Of a DNA stretch of 64,000 bases, positions 8,801-16,929 are shown piece after piece. Source of the DNA: JBBIMP01 sp037444305 (GTDB lineage Bacteria > Acidobacteriota > UBA6911); contig JBBIMP010000022.1 of NCBI GenBank assembly GCA_037444305.1, positions 17,256-81,255 on the forward strand, given 5' to 3'. A program made the position numbers and the translations under genes. The notes beneath the pieces are model-generated. The model searched no databases. It was not told where the DNA came from and saw only the letters and a list, made by a program, of their open reading frames with translations. Positions within the stretch are counted from its first letter, which is position 1. Every line of letters begins with the position of its first letter.

Positions 8801-10327
8801 TCAAATGAAGCCCAGCGGCCCGCAGAGGCGCCACAGGACGAGCATGGCCACCAGAAAGCAAATGATGTCCATCCAGATGCCGGCGCGGATCATGCTGACG
8901 ATCGAGATGCGTCCCGAGCCGTAGACGATCGCGTTGGGCGGCGTGGAAACCGGGAGTACGAAGGCCATGCTGGCCGCCAGCGTGGCCCCCAGCACCGGCG
9001 GAACGATCGGCACTCCCGCCGCGCGCGCCACCGCGATCGTCACCGGGACCACCATGCTGGCCGAGGCCGTATTGGATGTCGTCTCGCTGATGAGGCTGGA
9101 GAAGATCGTCGCCACGGCCGTTATCGTCCACAGGCCGGCCGCCTCCTCGCCGCCGATGATGCCCTGGGCCAGCCTCCCTGCCAGGCCCGTGGAAGTCATC
9201 ATCTCGCCCAGGCTGAGACCGCCGCCGAAGAGCAGGATCGTGCCCCAGTCGATCTTCACCGCTTCGCTCCAGTCGAGCGCGCCGCGCGGCGGCGAAAAGC
9301 TCACCGGCAGCAGAAAGAGCAGCGACGCCGCCAGCAGGGCGACGACGCCCTCCTGGAGACGATCGCTCAGCAGCAGGAAGAGCGCGCTCTGCCGACCGGC
9401 GATGATCGCGACCGCTCCCGGCAGGATCCACAGGACCACGGCGGTGGCGAAGGCGATCATGGTGTAGGTTTGCCCCCTGCCCCAGGCCGGCAAGCCACGC
9501 GCCAGCCTGTCGAGCGCGGGCTCCAATCCCTCGAGCCTGCGGAGCGGCGACGGGTGCAGGAGCCGCATGACGAGAACCAGGAAAACGAACGCCCCTGTGG
9601 TGACCGGCACACCGACCAGCATCCAGTCGAAAAAGGTGATGCGCCGTTCCGCAAGGTCGTCCAGCATGCCGAGCCCGATCAGGTTCGGAGGGCTGCCGAT
9701 GGGGGTTGACAGGCCGCCCAGCGTGGCGGAGTAGGCCAACATCAGGAGCAGGCCGGTGACGAAGCTTCGCCCACGCCTGCGGGATTTCTCATCCCCGTGG
9801 GCAAACAGATTGTCGAGCGTCTCGCCGATCCCGACCACGATCGGGAAGAGGATTGCAGTCGTCGCCGAGTTGCTGATCCACATCGAGAGCAGCACCGCCA
9901 CCACGCCTACGGCCGTCCTTATCCGCTCCGGCGAATGCCCGACGGCCGGATTGCGCAGGATCATCAGCGCCACGCGCCTGTCCAGGCCGTTGACCGTCAT
10001 GGCCCGGGCCAGGAGAAATCCACCCATGAAGACATAGATGATCGGATTCGCGAACGAACGATAGACGGTTCGGGCATCGCCGATGCCCACCAGGACACAG
10101 AGCGAGGGGCCCAGCAGTGCCGTGGCCGGGATGGGGATGGCCTCGGTGATCCAGAAGACCATCACGAGAATCAGGATTCCCGAAAGGAGACGCTGGTCGT
10201 GGGGCAGCCCCGAGTTCACCGCAAACATGAGCAGCGCCGCCACCGGGCCGAGGATCAGCCCCGAACGGCGCCGCCAGAGTTCAAACCGCTCTTCCGCAGG
10301 AGATAGCCACTCGGCCGCCGTATTCAT
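8801..10327 (-). CDS. DASS (SLC13) family sodium:dicarboxylate/sulfate symporter
   Basis: 508 residues, many hydrophobic helices. DASS signatures include WITEAIPIPATALLGPSL (the ExxPxPxTxL segment), a GGFLLARAM helix, and the SNT-type motifs SNSATTAILFPI and ETTSNTASASMVVPV, which form the sodium and substrate sites in this family, plus FVLPVSTPPNAIVYGSG near the C-terminus. It would import di- or tricarboxylates (such as succinate, malate or citrate) or sulfate with sodium. The start at 10327 (MNTAAEWLSP) is chosen because the upstream extension has no membrane-protein character. It is convergent with nuoH and shows no operon partner. Confidence 0.9.
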   Translation of the reverse strand: MNTAAEWLSPAEERFELWRRRSGLILGPVAALLMFAVNSGLPHDQRLLSGILILVMVFWITEAIPIPATALLGPSLCVLVGIGDARTVYRSFANPIIYVFMGGFLLARAMTVNGLDRRVALMILRNPAVGHSPERIRTAVGVVAVLLSMWISNSATTAILFPIVVGIGETLDNLFAHGDEKSRRRGRSFVTGLLLMLAYSATLGGLSTPIGSPPNLIGLGMLDDLAERRITFFDWMLVGVPVTTGAFVFLVLVMRLLHPSPLRRLEGLEPALDRLARGLPAWGRGQTYTMIAFATAVVLWILPGAVAIIAGRQSALFLLLSDRLQEGVVALLAASLLFLLPVSFSPPRGALDWSEAVKIDWGTILLFGGGLSLGEMMTSTGLAGRLAQGIIGGEEAAGLWTITAVATIFSSLISETTSNTASASMVVPVTIAVARAAGVPIVPPVLGATLAASMAFVLPVSTPPNAIVYGSGRISIVSMIRAGIWMDIICFLVAMLVLWRLCGPLGFI

Positions 10328-10589
10328 GTGCGTCCAATCTAACCTCCATCCCCCGCATTCGCAATGTGAAATCCGCGGGCCGGATCGGCTTGAAGCCACG
10401 ACTGCGCATGCGCCGGCGGGGCGCCGACGAAGCGGGCGACCGGCCGGCAAGTGACCGAGGTTATCGAAAACGCAATGGGCAACTCAAAAGTGGTCCAACG
10501 GGTACCCCATGCCGAAGAGTAGAGTGGACGCCGCTGCGGGCGCGGCAGTTCGGGTCCGCCTGAGGATGCCTGTTGCGGGAGGAGCAAAG

Positions 10590-11312
10590 ATGGGGAATGG
10601 AGCAGGAAGGTTCAGACCGGAGGGCCTGGACCTCACTTCGGCCATCCGGATCCTCCAGAACGCGGGCCGGGTCGATCCCACCAGGTTCGGCACGAACCGC
10701 ACGGAACAGCTGCAGGCCCTCATAGACGCGCTTTGCGACCTCTCCGTTCATGACGGCTTGACCGGCCTGGTGAACGCTACCTTCTTTCAAGCTGCGCTCA
10801 CCAGCGAACTGGACCGCTGCTTTCGGACAGGCCGGAGCTGCGGCCTGCTGATGCTGGACCTGGACCATTTCAAGAGTGTGAACGACACCTACGGCCACCA
10901 CGTGGGCGACTTCGTGCTGCAAAGCGTGGCCGCTCAGCTGAGACGTTCGCTCCGGAGCATGGATACGGCCTCCCGCATCGGCGGCGAAGAGTTCGCGGTG
11001 ATCCTGCCGGAGTGCAGCGCGGAATACGCCCTGCGCGCGGCGACGCGCATTCACGCTGCCGTCAATCCCCTGGTGCTCAGCGCCGGCGCCGAGACGCTTC
11101 GGATTACGGCCAGTGCAGGACTGGTCTGGACGGAACCGAAGATCAATCCGGATCCTGCGGTGCTGATCGCCGCAGCCGACGAGGAGTTGTACCGGGCCAA
11201 ACGCTCCGGGAGAAAGCGGCTCTGCCACCCGCCTATCAGCCAGATGCAGGTAACCTCGGAGGAAAGAGCTGCGCTGGCGCTTTTGCGCCATCAGGAGGAT
11301 TCGCATGGATAG
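10590..11312 (+). CDS. Diguanylate cyclase (GGDEF domain)
   Basis: 240 residues from the ATG at 10590, preceded by an excellent GGAGGAG 5 bases upstream; an in-frame ATG at 10509 has no such site. The N-terminal 70 residues are helical without a recognised sensor; the rest is a GGDEF domain with DGLTGLVNATFF, LMLDLDHFKSVNDTYGHHVGD and the active site GGEEF. An RxxD inhibitory site (RSMD) lies exactly five residues before GGEEF, so product inhibition by c-di-GMP is expected. It makes c-di-GMP from two GTP. Its last bases overlap the start of a MinD/FlhG-like ATPase gene, suggesting both act in surface attachment or motility control. Confidence 0.9.
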   Translation: MGNGAGRFRPEGLDLTSAIRILQNAGRVDPTRFGTNRTEQLQALIDALCDLSVHDGLTGLVNATFFQAALTSELDRCFRTGRSCGLLMLDLDHFKSVNDTYGHHVGDFVLQSVAAQLRRSLRSMDTASRIGGEEFAVILPECSAEYALRAATRIHAAVNPLVLSAGAETLRITASAGLVWTEPKINPDPAVLIAAADEELYRAKRSGRKRLCHPPISQMQVTSEERAALALLRHQEDSHG

Positions 11313-12102
11313 CAGAGGAACGGCCCGACGCTACGCGGTGGTGAGCGGAAAGGGGGGCGTGGGCAAGACCATGATCGCCGCGAATGTCGCGGCGGCCCTG
11401 GCCGAAGCGGGCGAACGCGTCCTGGTGATTGACGCCGATCTCGGACTGGCCAATCTGGACGTGATTCTCGGCCTGAATCCGGCTCACAACCTTTACGATC
11501 TCCTGACGGGCAACCGGGGGATCGCTGAGGTGCTGGTTTCCACTCCGGCAGGGTTCGACCTGATCCCGGCAGGATCCGGCGGGCGCGAGAGCACCCGCCT
11601 GACTCCCGACCTGGCGGCAAGCCTCGAAAGCCTGCTGGAGGAACTCGACCGCCGCTACGACGTCATCCTCTTCGACGCCGGGGCGGGCATCGGTGAAACC
11701 GTGCTCGCGGTTGCAGGCCTGGCTCACCAGGTGCTGCTTGTGGCCACGCCCGAGGCGACCTCCCTCATGGATGCCTATGCCACCTTAAAGATCCTCGCGA
11801 CACGCCATGGCCGCAGGCAGTTCTCCCTGGTTGTGAACCAGGCCGACCCGTCCAAAGCGGCGCAGTCCGGCGGAGCCGTGGCCGCACATCTGCAGCAGGT
11901 CATTTCGCGCTTCCTCGAGGCGGACGTGGGCGCGTCGGTACGGTTGGAATTGCTGGGCGCCATTCCCTCCGATCCGGCGGTCGCCCGGTCGATCAACCGC
12001 CGCCTCCTGCTTGCCGACGTGGCGCCGGACGCCCAGTCGACCTTGAGCGTCTCAAGAATCGCCCGCCAGCTGCAGAGCCCCGCGGTGGCGGACAGAGCCT
12101 GA
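11305..12102 (+). CDS. MinD/ParA superfamily ATPase, FlhG (FleN)-like
   Basis: 265 residues. The deviant Walker A motif KGGVGKT is at residues 16-22, followed by VLVIDADLGLANLDVILGL, which is characteristic of the FlhG/FleN/MinD-like group, and a DVILFDAGAGIGE Walker B region. The C-terminal amphipathic helix of true MinD is not evident. FlhG-type proteins set the number and place of polar flagella; others position pili or chemoreceptors. The 8-base overlap with a diguanylate cyclase and the AGGAGG site inside that gene show coupled translation. No flagellar genes are present in the window, so the target structure is open. Confidence 0.8.
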   Translation: MDSRGTARRYAVVSGKGGVGKTMIAANVAAALAEAGERVLVIDADLGLANLDVILGLNPAHNLYDLLTGNRGIAEVLVSTPAGFDLIPAGSGGRESTRLTPDLAASLESLLEELDRRYDVILFDAGAGIGETVLAVAGLAHQVLLVATPEATSLMDAYATLKILATRHGRRQFSLVVNQADPSKAAQSGGAVAAHLQQVISRFLEADVGASVRLELLGAIPSDPAVARSINRRLLLADVAPDAQSTLSVSRIARQLQSPAVADRA

Positions 12103-12170
12103 TCCGGGCCGATTTGGGAAGGAGGATTATGCGCTCCCGCCGGGGCGCCGGCAAGCCTGCAATCCAAATA

Positions 12171-12192
12171 AATCTGGGGTCAGACCCGGATT
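12171..12192. terminator. Hairpin between convergent genes, possible bidirectional terminator
   Basis: AATCTGGG / CCCGGATT form an 8-bp stem (one G-T pair) around a GTCAGA loop, within the 183-base gap between two convergent genes. No long T run follows, so the terminator reading is tentative; GGGGTCAGACCC-type palindromes also occur as dispersed REP-like elements in other genomes. Confidence 0.4.
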
Positions 12193-12285
12193 AAGCCAAT
12201 AAATTCAAAGGTTTATTCGTGATATTGCCACCCGCAACGGTTTTTTCGTTTTTCAGGGGCAAAAAGGCAATCCGCGCAAACCAAT

Positions 12286-14373
12286 TCAATCTCCCCGAAG
12301 ATCGCGGGAATCCTGTGTCGGGGAACCTTCGCCTGCTTTGAGCACCGGATTGTTCCGGGCCAGGTAATCCGCAAGCCCTTCCTTCTCCAGAATCCGTTTG
12401 GCTTCCTGCCAGTCGACCGAGGACCGTCTGCGGGCAGCCTCCGCAATTCTGATGATGCTCAATGCAACTTCTGCAGTCTCGCCAACCTCCATTTCCCGCA
12501 CCCAATCCATTGCCTCGAAGAGGACTGCATTGGCCTCCTCAAAGCCGATATTCTGAACTGCACTCTGCGGAGCCCATGCCGCATTTTTCAGAACATCGTT
12601 GACATGCGTCATGATCAGGTGCGTCGCCCTCCCCACCAGCTTGAGATTGCTGGGGCTGACGCTGGTCATTGTGTTGGCGACAACTCTCCCGAGAGCCGCC
12701 ATCAGTCCCGTTGAGTGAGCGTTCAGCATCATTTTCAGCGCGATCTGCCGGCGTACTCCCAGCGGGTCGGGCGTATCATCCAGAAAGGCACGGACGACTA
12801 CCCCGGATTCCCCGGGTGACTTCCCGATACTGGAATCCTCCGGCAGGGATTCGCGCCTGCCGACCCACAGGACAGCCGGAGCGGCTCCGCAGTTTTGGAC
12901 CAATCGGACGAACCGGGAGAAACTGCGGGAGGGCTCCGCCAGTTCTCTCACTTCGTCATCCACCATGACAGTGACTCCGAGGTCGCCGGCCGCGGGACTG
13001 CGGTGCTCCGTGTTGAAGCGTGCGAAGGAAAAGTCGTAAAACCTCTCCTGATCGGTTCCTGCATTCCGGAGGCTCTTCAGCGCCGCTTCCTTGAGGTAGG
13101 GATCCTCTATGTCGGTCTGGAACCGGGCCTTGTACCGCGCCTCCTCCAGGCCGCGGAACGGCCGCCCGAGGAAGGTCCGCCAGGCGTCGCCCGCTCCCCC
13201 GGCCCGGGTCCAGACCTGCACCCAGCAGCGCCGTTCCGGCGCATCCACCCTGTCCAGCGGATGCAGGCGGAACGTCGGGCTTCTCTCGGTGTTGTCGATG
13301 AAAACGGTGATCAGCGCCGCCTCGGCGTAATATGTCGCCCGGCCTCCCCGACGGTAAACGGCCGCCTCCAGGTCTGTAAGCCGTGCCAGGTCGCCTCTGG
13401 CGCGGTCGACCGCCTCCTTGATGCGAAAAAAATCTCCGAGCCGCGCAGAGAACGGACGGTTGTCTTCGCATCCGATCTCCGCCAGTCCGGAGGCGGGCAG
13501 GAAACGGGATAGGAGCCGGATGACCGCGGCTTCGAGGACGATGCCCAGGACGAAGGTTTCGATCGTCGTGGCCTGCAGCCGTGTGGATCCGGTGATCGCC
13601 TGCGGTCCCGTGGTCAGGTTGATCTTGGTGATCGCGGGCTCCTCCAGCACCACCCTGCTGCGTTCGAAGGGCCGCAGGACTTCATCGGGATTGTTGTAAA
13701 CGAAGTAAAGCTTGCGCCGCACCGCGGCCGGATCGTCAACCGCCGCCCCGCCGTGCTGTGCCAGCGCCGCTCGAACGGTGCCGATCACCGATGAGGTCTC
13801 GCCGCCTTCGGTGACGCAGACGACAACATCCCCCTTCCTGACGCCATGATCTTCCAGTTGCAGCCTGCCGATGAGCTGCAGGTCCTCGAATCCCTCGAGC
13901 GAGCTGACCAGAGCGCGATCCGCTCCCGTCATTTCACCCACGAGGCGCTCTTCGATATCCTCCGGCAGGCTTCCCTGCAGATACTGCCAGTGCTTCGAGG
14001 CCCGCATCTTTCTCCAGAAGGGCCGCCAGAAGGTGCTTTCCATCTGCTTGGCCAGCCTCCCCGTGGCGCCGCAACCGTAAAAGTAAATGCGATGCCCCGA
14101 CAGGACTGCTGAAACTACTGCCTCCACGGCCTGTTCCAGGGATTCCGGGGTCCGCGCCAGCTCCCCGACCTTGCGCGCGACGTCCTCGTCCACCGAAAGG
14201 AGCATTCCCAGCCCCGCTTCCGTGTCCTCGGCGATGGCGTAGCTGAGGTTCCACGTCCGAGGATGCCGCTGTTCGGTAAGCAAGTTGTGCAGGTGAAACT
14301 GGCCTTTGTGGCGGACGTAATCGCCAGACTGGTGCGACGGAACGATATCCAGCAGCTCGAGAATTCCAGGCAT
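12286..14373 (-). CDS. Long SIS-domain protein of the MurQ / glucokinase-regulatory-protein type
   Basis: 695 residues, more than twice the length of MurQ (about 300). The first half carries MurQ-like motifs: YGCGATGRLAKQMESTF, MTGADRALVSSLEGFED, GDVVVCVTEGGETSSVIGT and TGPQAITGSTRLQATTIET; a later block GRATHLIMTHVNDVLKNAAW resembles the C-terminal helices of the family. MurQ cleaves the lactyl ether of N-acetylmuramate 6-phosphate; the eukaryotic relative GCKR has two SIS domains and binds fructose phosphates. The size and second half suggest a GCKR-like double-SIS architecture, so either an etherase acting on cell-wall sugars or a sugar-phosphate-sensing regulator is possible. An 8-bp dyad lies 28 bases before the start. 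Confidence 0.72.
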   Translation of the reverse strand: MPGILELLDIVPSHQSGDYVRHKGQFHLHNLLTEQRHPRTWNLSYAIAEDTEAGLGMLLSVDEDVARKVGELARTPESLEQAVEAVVSAVLSGHRIYFYGCGATGRLAKQMESTFWRPFWRKMRASKHWQYLQGSLPEDIEERLVGEMTGADRALVSSLEGFEDLQLIGRLQLEDHGVRKGDVVVCVTEGGETSSVIGTVRAALAQHGGAAVDDPAAVRRKLYFVYNNPDEVLRPFERSRVVLEEPAITKINLTTGPQAITGSTRLQATTIETFVLGIVLEAAVIRLLSRFLPASGLAEIGCEDNRPFSARLGDFFRIKEAVDRARGDLARLTDLEAAVYRRGGRATYYAEAALITVFIDNTERSPTFRLHPLDRVDAPERRCWVQVWTRAGGAGDAWRTFLGRPFRGLEEARYKARFQTDIEDPYLKEAALKSLRNAGTDQERFYDFSFARFNTEHRSPAAGDLGVTVMVDDEVRELAEPSRSFSRFVRLVQNCGAAPAVLWVGRRESLPEDSSIGKSPGESGVVVRAFLDDTPDPLGVRRQIALKMMLNAHSTGLMAALGRVVANTMTSVSPSNLKLVGRATHLIMTHVNDVLKNAAWAPQSAVQNIGFEEANAVLFEAMDWVREMEVGETAEVALSIIRIAEAARRRSSVDWQEAKRILEKEGLADYLARNNPVLKAGEGSPTQDSRDLRGD

Positions 14374-14400
14374 CTCTACCTCATCAGCCGTCCCTGGCGC

Positions 14401-14419
14401 ATGGCTAACTCTTAGCCAT
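14401..14419. promoter_or_regulatory. Candidate operator, perfect 8-bp dyad
   Basis: ATGGCTAA-CTC-TTAGCCAT is a perfect inverted repeat with a 3-base centre, 28 bases upstream of the MurQ/GCKR-like gene start, the place expected for a repressor site. The cognate regulator is not in the window. Confidence 0.4.
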
Positions 14420-14629
14420 AACTAAACATGCACCGGCAGCCGCAGAATTGACCCAGTGCTTTCCACCCGGCAATTGTCTCACAGATGAAAAAATTGAGTA
14501 AGGAAATGGGGGCGTTGTGATATTTTGTTTTCCCCGCATGCCGGTCAGGATGCGGTTTTCGGGCGGCAGTCGACTGTGACCCTCCCATTCTCCCGCGGCG
14601 AAGGAAGGTTGTCCGCGAGGACAGAAAGC

Positions 14630-14644
14630 TGTATGCACCATACA
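14630..14644. promoter_or_regulatory. Candidate operator dyad upstream of formate dehydrogenase
   Basis: TGTATG-CAC-CATACA is a perfect 6-bp dyad with a 3-base centre, 40 bases before the NuoE-like start, overlapping the possible -10 box CATAAT. It could bind a dimeric regulator; short enough that chance is not excluded. Confidence 0.3.
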
Positions 14645-14684
14645 TAATCGCAAATCTCATTTTGTGCCCTCGAGGATATGGCAA

Positions 14685-15233
14685 ATGGTTGCTCCTACTA
14701 AAATAACGGGAAAAAGGCCACGAAAGACAATTTACCTTGGCGATCCACTCCTGGAGCCCCCCTCCCCCGAATTGGCCGACTTGCTGGAGCCCTTTCGAGG
14801 CAGCTCCGACTGTCTCGTGTCGGTGCTGCAGGCGCTGCAGCAAAAGTACGGGTATCTGCCGGAGCGCACGCTCCACTACACAGCCCGCGAATTGGGAGTA
14901 CCCCTGGCACGATTGTACGGCGTGGCTACTTTCTACAACCAGTTTCTGTTCACCCCGCCTGGCCGGGTTCAGTTGCAGGTTTGTTGCGGCACGCCCTGTC
15001 ATGTTGCGGGAGCGCCGGCGCTCGTCGACGAACTCAAGTCCCAGCTCCAGATATCGGAAAACGAGACCACGGTCGACGGCATGTTTACGCTCCAGACGGT
15101 GTTCTGCGTCGGCTGTTGCAGCCTGGCGCCCGTGATGATCATCAACCAGGAGGTCAACGGGAGGATGAGCCCCGCGCGCATTCCTGCAATCCTTGAAAAA
15201 TACAAAACCCTTCATGGTGAGGTGTCCCAATGA
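14685..15233 (+). CDS. NuoE-like [2Fe-2S] subunit of NAD-linked formate dehydrogenase
   Basis: 182 residues from the ATG at 14685 (GAGGA upstream); a GTG at 14664 would add seven residues. The NuoE/HndA signature is present: VLQALQQKYGYLPERTL, a helical GVPLARLYGVATFY block, and the [2Fe-2S] ligands in VCCGTPCHVAGA and FCVGCCSLAPVMIIN. It passes electrons between the FMN/NAD site of the NuoF-like subunit and the [2Fe-2S] chain. It overlaps the next gene by 4 bases (ATGA). It heads an operon with a NuoF-like protein and a selenocysteine FdhA, so it belongs to the soluble dehydrogenase rather than to complex I, though sharing with complex I cannot be excluded. Confidence 0.9.
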   Translation: MVAPTKITGKRPRKTIYLGDPLLEPPSPELADLLEPFRGSSDCLVSVLQALQQKYGYLPERTLHYTARELGVPLARLYGVATFYNQFLFTPPGRVQLQVCCGTPCHVAGAPALVDELKSQLQISENETTVDGMFTLQTVFCVGCCSLAPVMIINQEVNGRMSPARIPAILEKYKTLHGEVSQ

Positions 15234-16924
15234 GCGATCACGAAGACATGGGCCGGTCGATAGCTCTCCCGCTGAAAGGGGAAGGCGCGATCCAGAAGGC
15301 AAAGCTGGAATTCGAGAAGATCGCGCTCCAGTCGCACCGCAGGTACCAAGTATGCGCAGGAACGGGCTGCGTATCCAACAGCAGCCTGCAGGTAATGGAG
15401 GCATTGAAGGCAAGCACCGATTCGCACGTAAACATCACCGGGTGCCATGGTTTCTGCGCGCAGGGCCCTCTCGTGCGCGTGGAACCGAAGGGTTTTCTCT
15501 TCACCGGCGTGCGCCCTGAGGCCGTGCCCGACATGGTCCGGCGCCTGGAACAGGGCAAGGAACCATCCGATGAACTCATCTATCATGACGCGGGCACCGG
15601 CAAGGCATTCCCCATAGAACACGAAATCCCTTTCTATCGTCACCAGCGGCGCGCGACGCTGCACAACTGCGGAATTGTGGATCCGGAGGACATCCGCACC
15701 TATATCACGCAGGGGGGGTACTCTGCGCTCGACCGGATGCTCTTCAAGATGTCACCCGAAGAAGTCATTGCGGTAGTCTCCCAATCCCACCTCAGGGGGC
15801 GCGGGGGAGCCGGGTTCTCAACGGGAATGAAGTGGAAATTGACCCGCGAGCAGCCCGGGAACCGCAAGTTCATCATCTGCAACGGGGATGAGGGAGATCC
15901 CGGAGCTTTCATGGACCGGAGCATCATGGAAGGCGATCCCCATGCCGTTCTGGAGGGAATGCTCATTGCGGGCTATGCGGTAGGAGCCTCCGAGGGATAC
16001 GTCTACGTGAGGCATGAATATCCCCTTGCCGTGAAGCGGTTGAAACGGGCGGTGCGCGAAGCCAATGAGTGGGGCCTTCTGGGCGATTCCATTCTCGGAT
16101 CCGCCTTCCGCTTCCAGATCCAGGTGCGCGAAGGCGCCGGCGCCTTCGTCTCCGGCGAGGAGACGGCGCTGATCCGGTCCATCCAGGGCGAAAGGGCTGT
16201 TCCCTTCATCCGCCCCCCTTACCCCAGCGAGAAGGGGCTCTGGGGCTTCCCTACCTGCATTAACAACGTGGAAACACTGGCGACCATCCCCCTGATCATC
16301 AACCGGGGAGCGGAATGGTACGCCGGCATTGGAACCCAGCAGAGCGGAGGAACAAAGGTGTTCGCCCTCACCGGCGCCATCCAGAACACCGGGCTGGTCG
16401 AAGTTCCCCTCGGCACATCCTTGCTGCACGTGGTGGAAAACATCGGCGGCGGAGCACGGCCGGGAAGGCAGATCAAGGCGGTCCAGATCGGCGGCCCTTC
16501 CGGTGGATGTCTCCCCGCCTCCATGCTGGATACCCCGGTCGATTACGAGAATCTCGGAGCCACCGGCGCCATCATGGGATCGGGCGGATTGGTAGTCGCC
16601 GATGACACAACCTGCATGGTCGACCTGGCACGCTATTTCCTGGTTTTCACTCAAGGCGAATCGTGCGGGAAATGTATCCCCTGCCGCATCGGCACGAGAA
16701 AAATGCTGGATATCCTGACCCGAATCACCGAGGGGAAGGGCCGACCGGACGATGTGGAGCGGCTCGAGCGGGTCTCCAGGCACGTGCGTGCCGCCTCGCT
16801 CTGCGGCCTGGGCCTGACCGCGCCGAACCCAGTTTTGACTACCCTCATGTATTTCCGGGACGAATACGACGCCCACGTCCAGAACCATTGCTGCCCCGCC
16901 GGGGCCTGTGAAGCTTTGAGGTGA
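15230..16924 (+). CDS. NuoF/HndC-like FMN and NAD(H)-binding subunit of formate dehydrogenase
   Basis: 564 residues. The N-terminal 120 residues are a thioredoxin-like [2Fe-2S] domain (VCAGTGCVSNSS and TGCHGFCAQGPLV). The 51-kDa domain follows: LRGRGGAGFSTGMKW and NGDEGDPGAFMDRSIMEGDPH for FMN/NADH, a SLBB region (NNVETLATIPLI), and the C-terminal [4Fe-4S] site CGKCIPCRIGTRKM with a later Cys in ASLCGLG. It ends at CPAGACEAL and lacks the pair of ferredoxin clusters that extends many bifurcating HydB/NfnB-type proteins. It exchanges hydride with NAD. It starts within the NuoE-like stop codon and ends 5 bases before fdhA. Confidence 0.92.
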   Translation: MSDHEDMGRSIALPLKGEGAIQKAKLEFEKIALQSHRRYQVCAGTGCVSNSSLQVMEALKASTDSHVNITGCHGFCAQGPLVRVEPKGFLFTGVRPEAVPDMVRRLEQGKEPSDELIYHDAGTGKAFPIEHEIPFYRHQRRATLHNCGIVDPEDIRTYITQGGYSALDRMLFKMSPEEVIAVVSQSHLRGRGGAGFSTGMKWKLTREQPGNRKFIICNGDEGDPGAFMDRSIMEGDPHAVLEGMLIAGYAVGASEGYVYVRHEYPLAVKRLKRAVREANEWGLLGDSILGSAFRFQIQVREGAGAFVSGEETALIRSIQGERAVPFIRPPYPSEKGLWGFPTCINNVETLATIPLIINRGAEWYAGIGTQQSGGTKVFALTGAIQNTGLVEVPLGTSLLHVVENIGGGARPGRQIKAVQIGGPSGGCLPASMLDTPVDYENLGATGAIMGSGGLVVADDTTCMVDLARYFLVFTQGESCGKCIPCRIGTRKMLDILTRITEGKGRPDDVERLERVSRHVRAASLCGLGLTAPNPVLTTLMYFRDEYDAHVQNHCCPAGACEALR

Positions 16925-16929
16925 TACCT

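Larger units (their letters stand above)
14374..14684. other. Divergent intergenic region with two dyads
   Basis: 311 bases without a gene between the divergent MurQ-like gene and the formate dehydrogenase operon. It holds two perfect dyads listed separately and a CATAAT at 14643-14648 that could be a -10 box for the dehydrogenase operon, although no convincing -35 hexamer is seen. Confidence 0.6.

Noticed and set aside
12103..12285. REP-associated transposase or IS end near the GGGGTCAGACCC palindrome
   Set aside because: No transposase gene or terminal repeat is present; the hairpin fits a convergent-gene terminator equally well.
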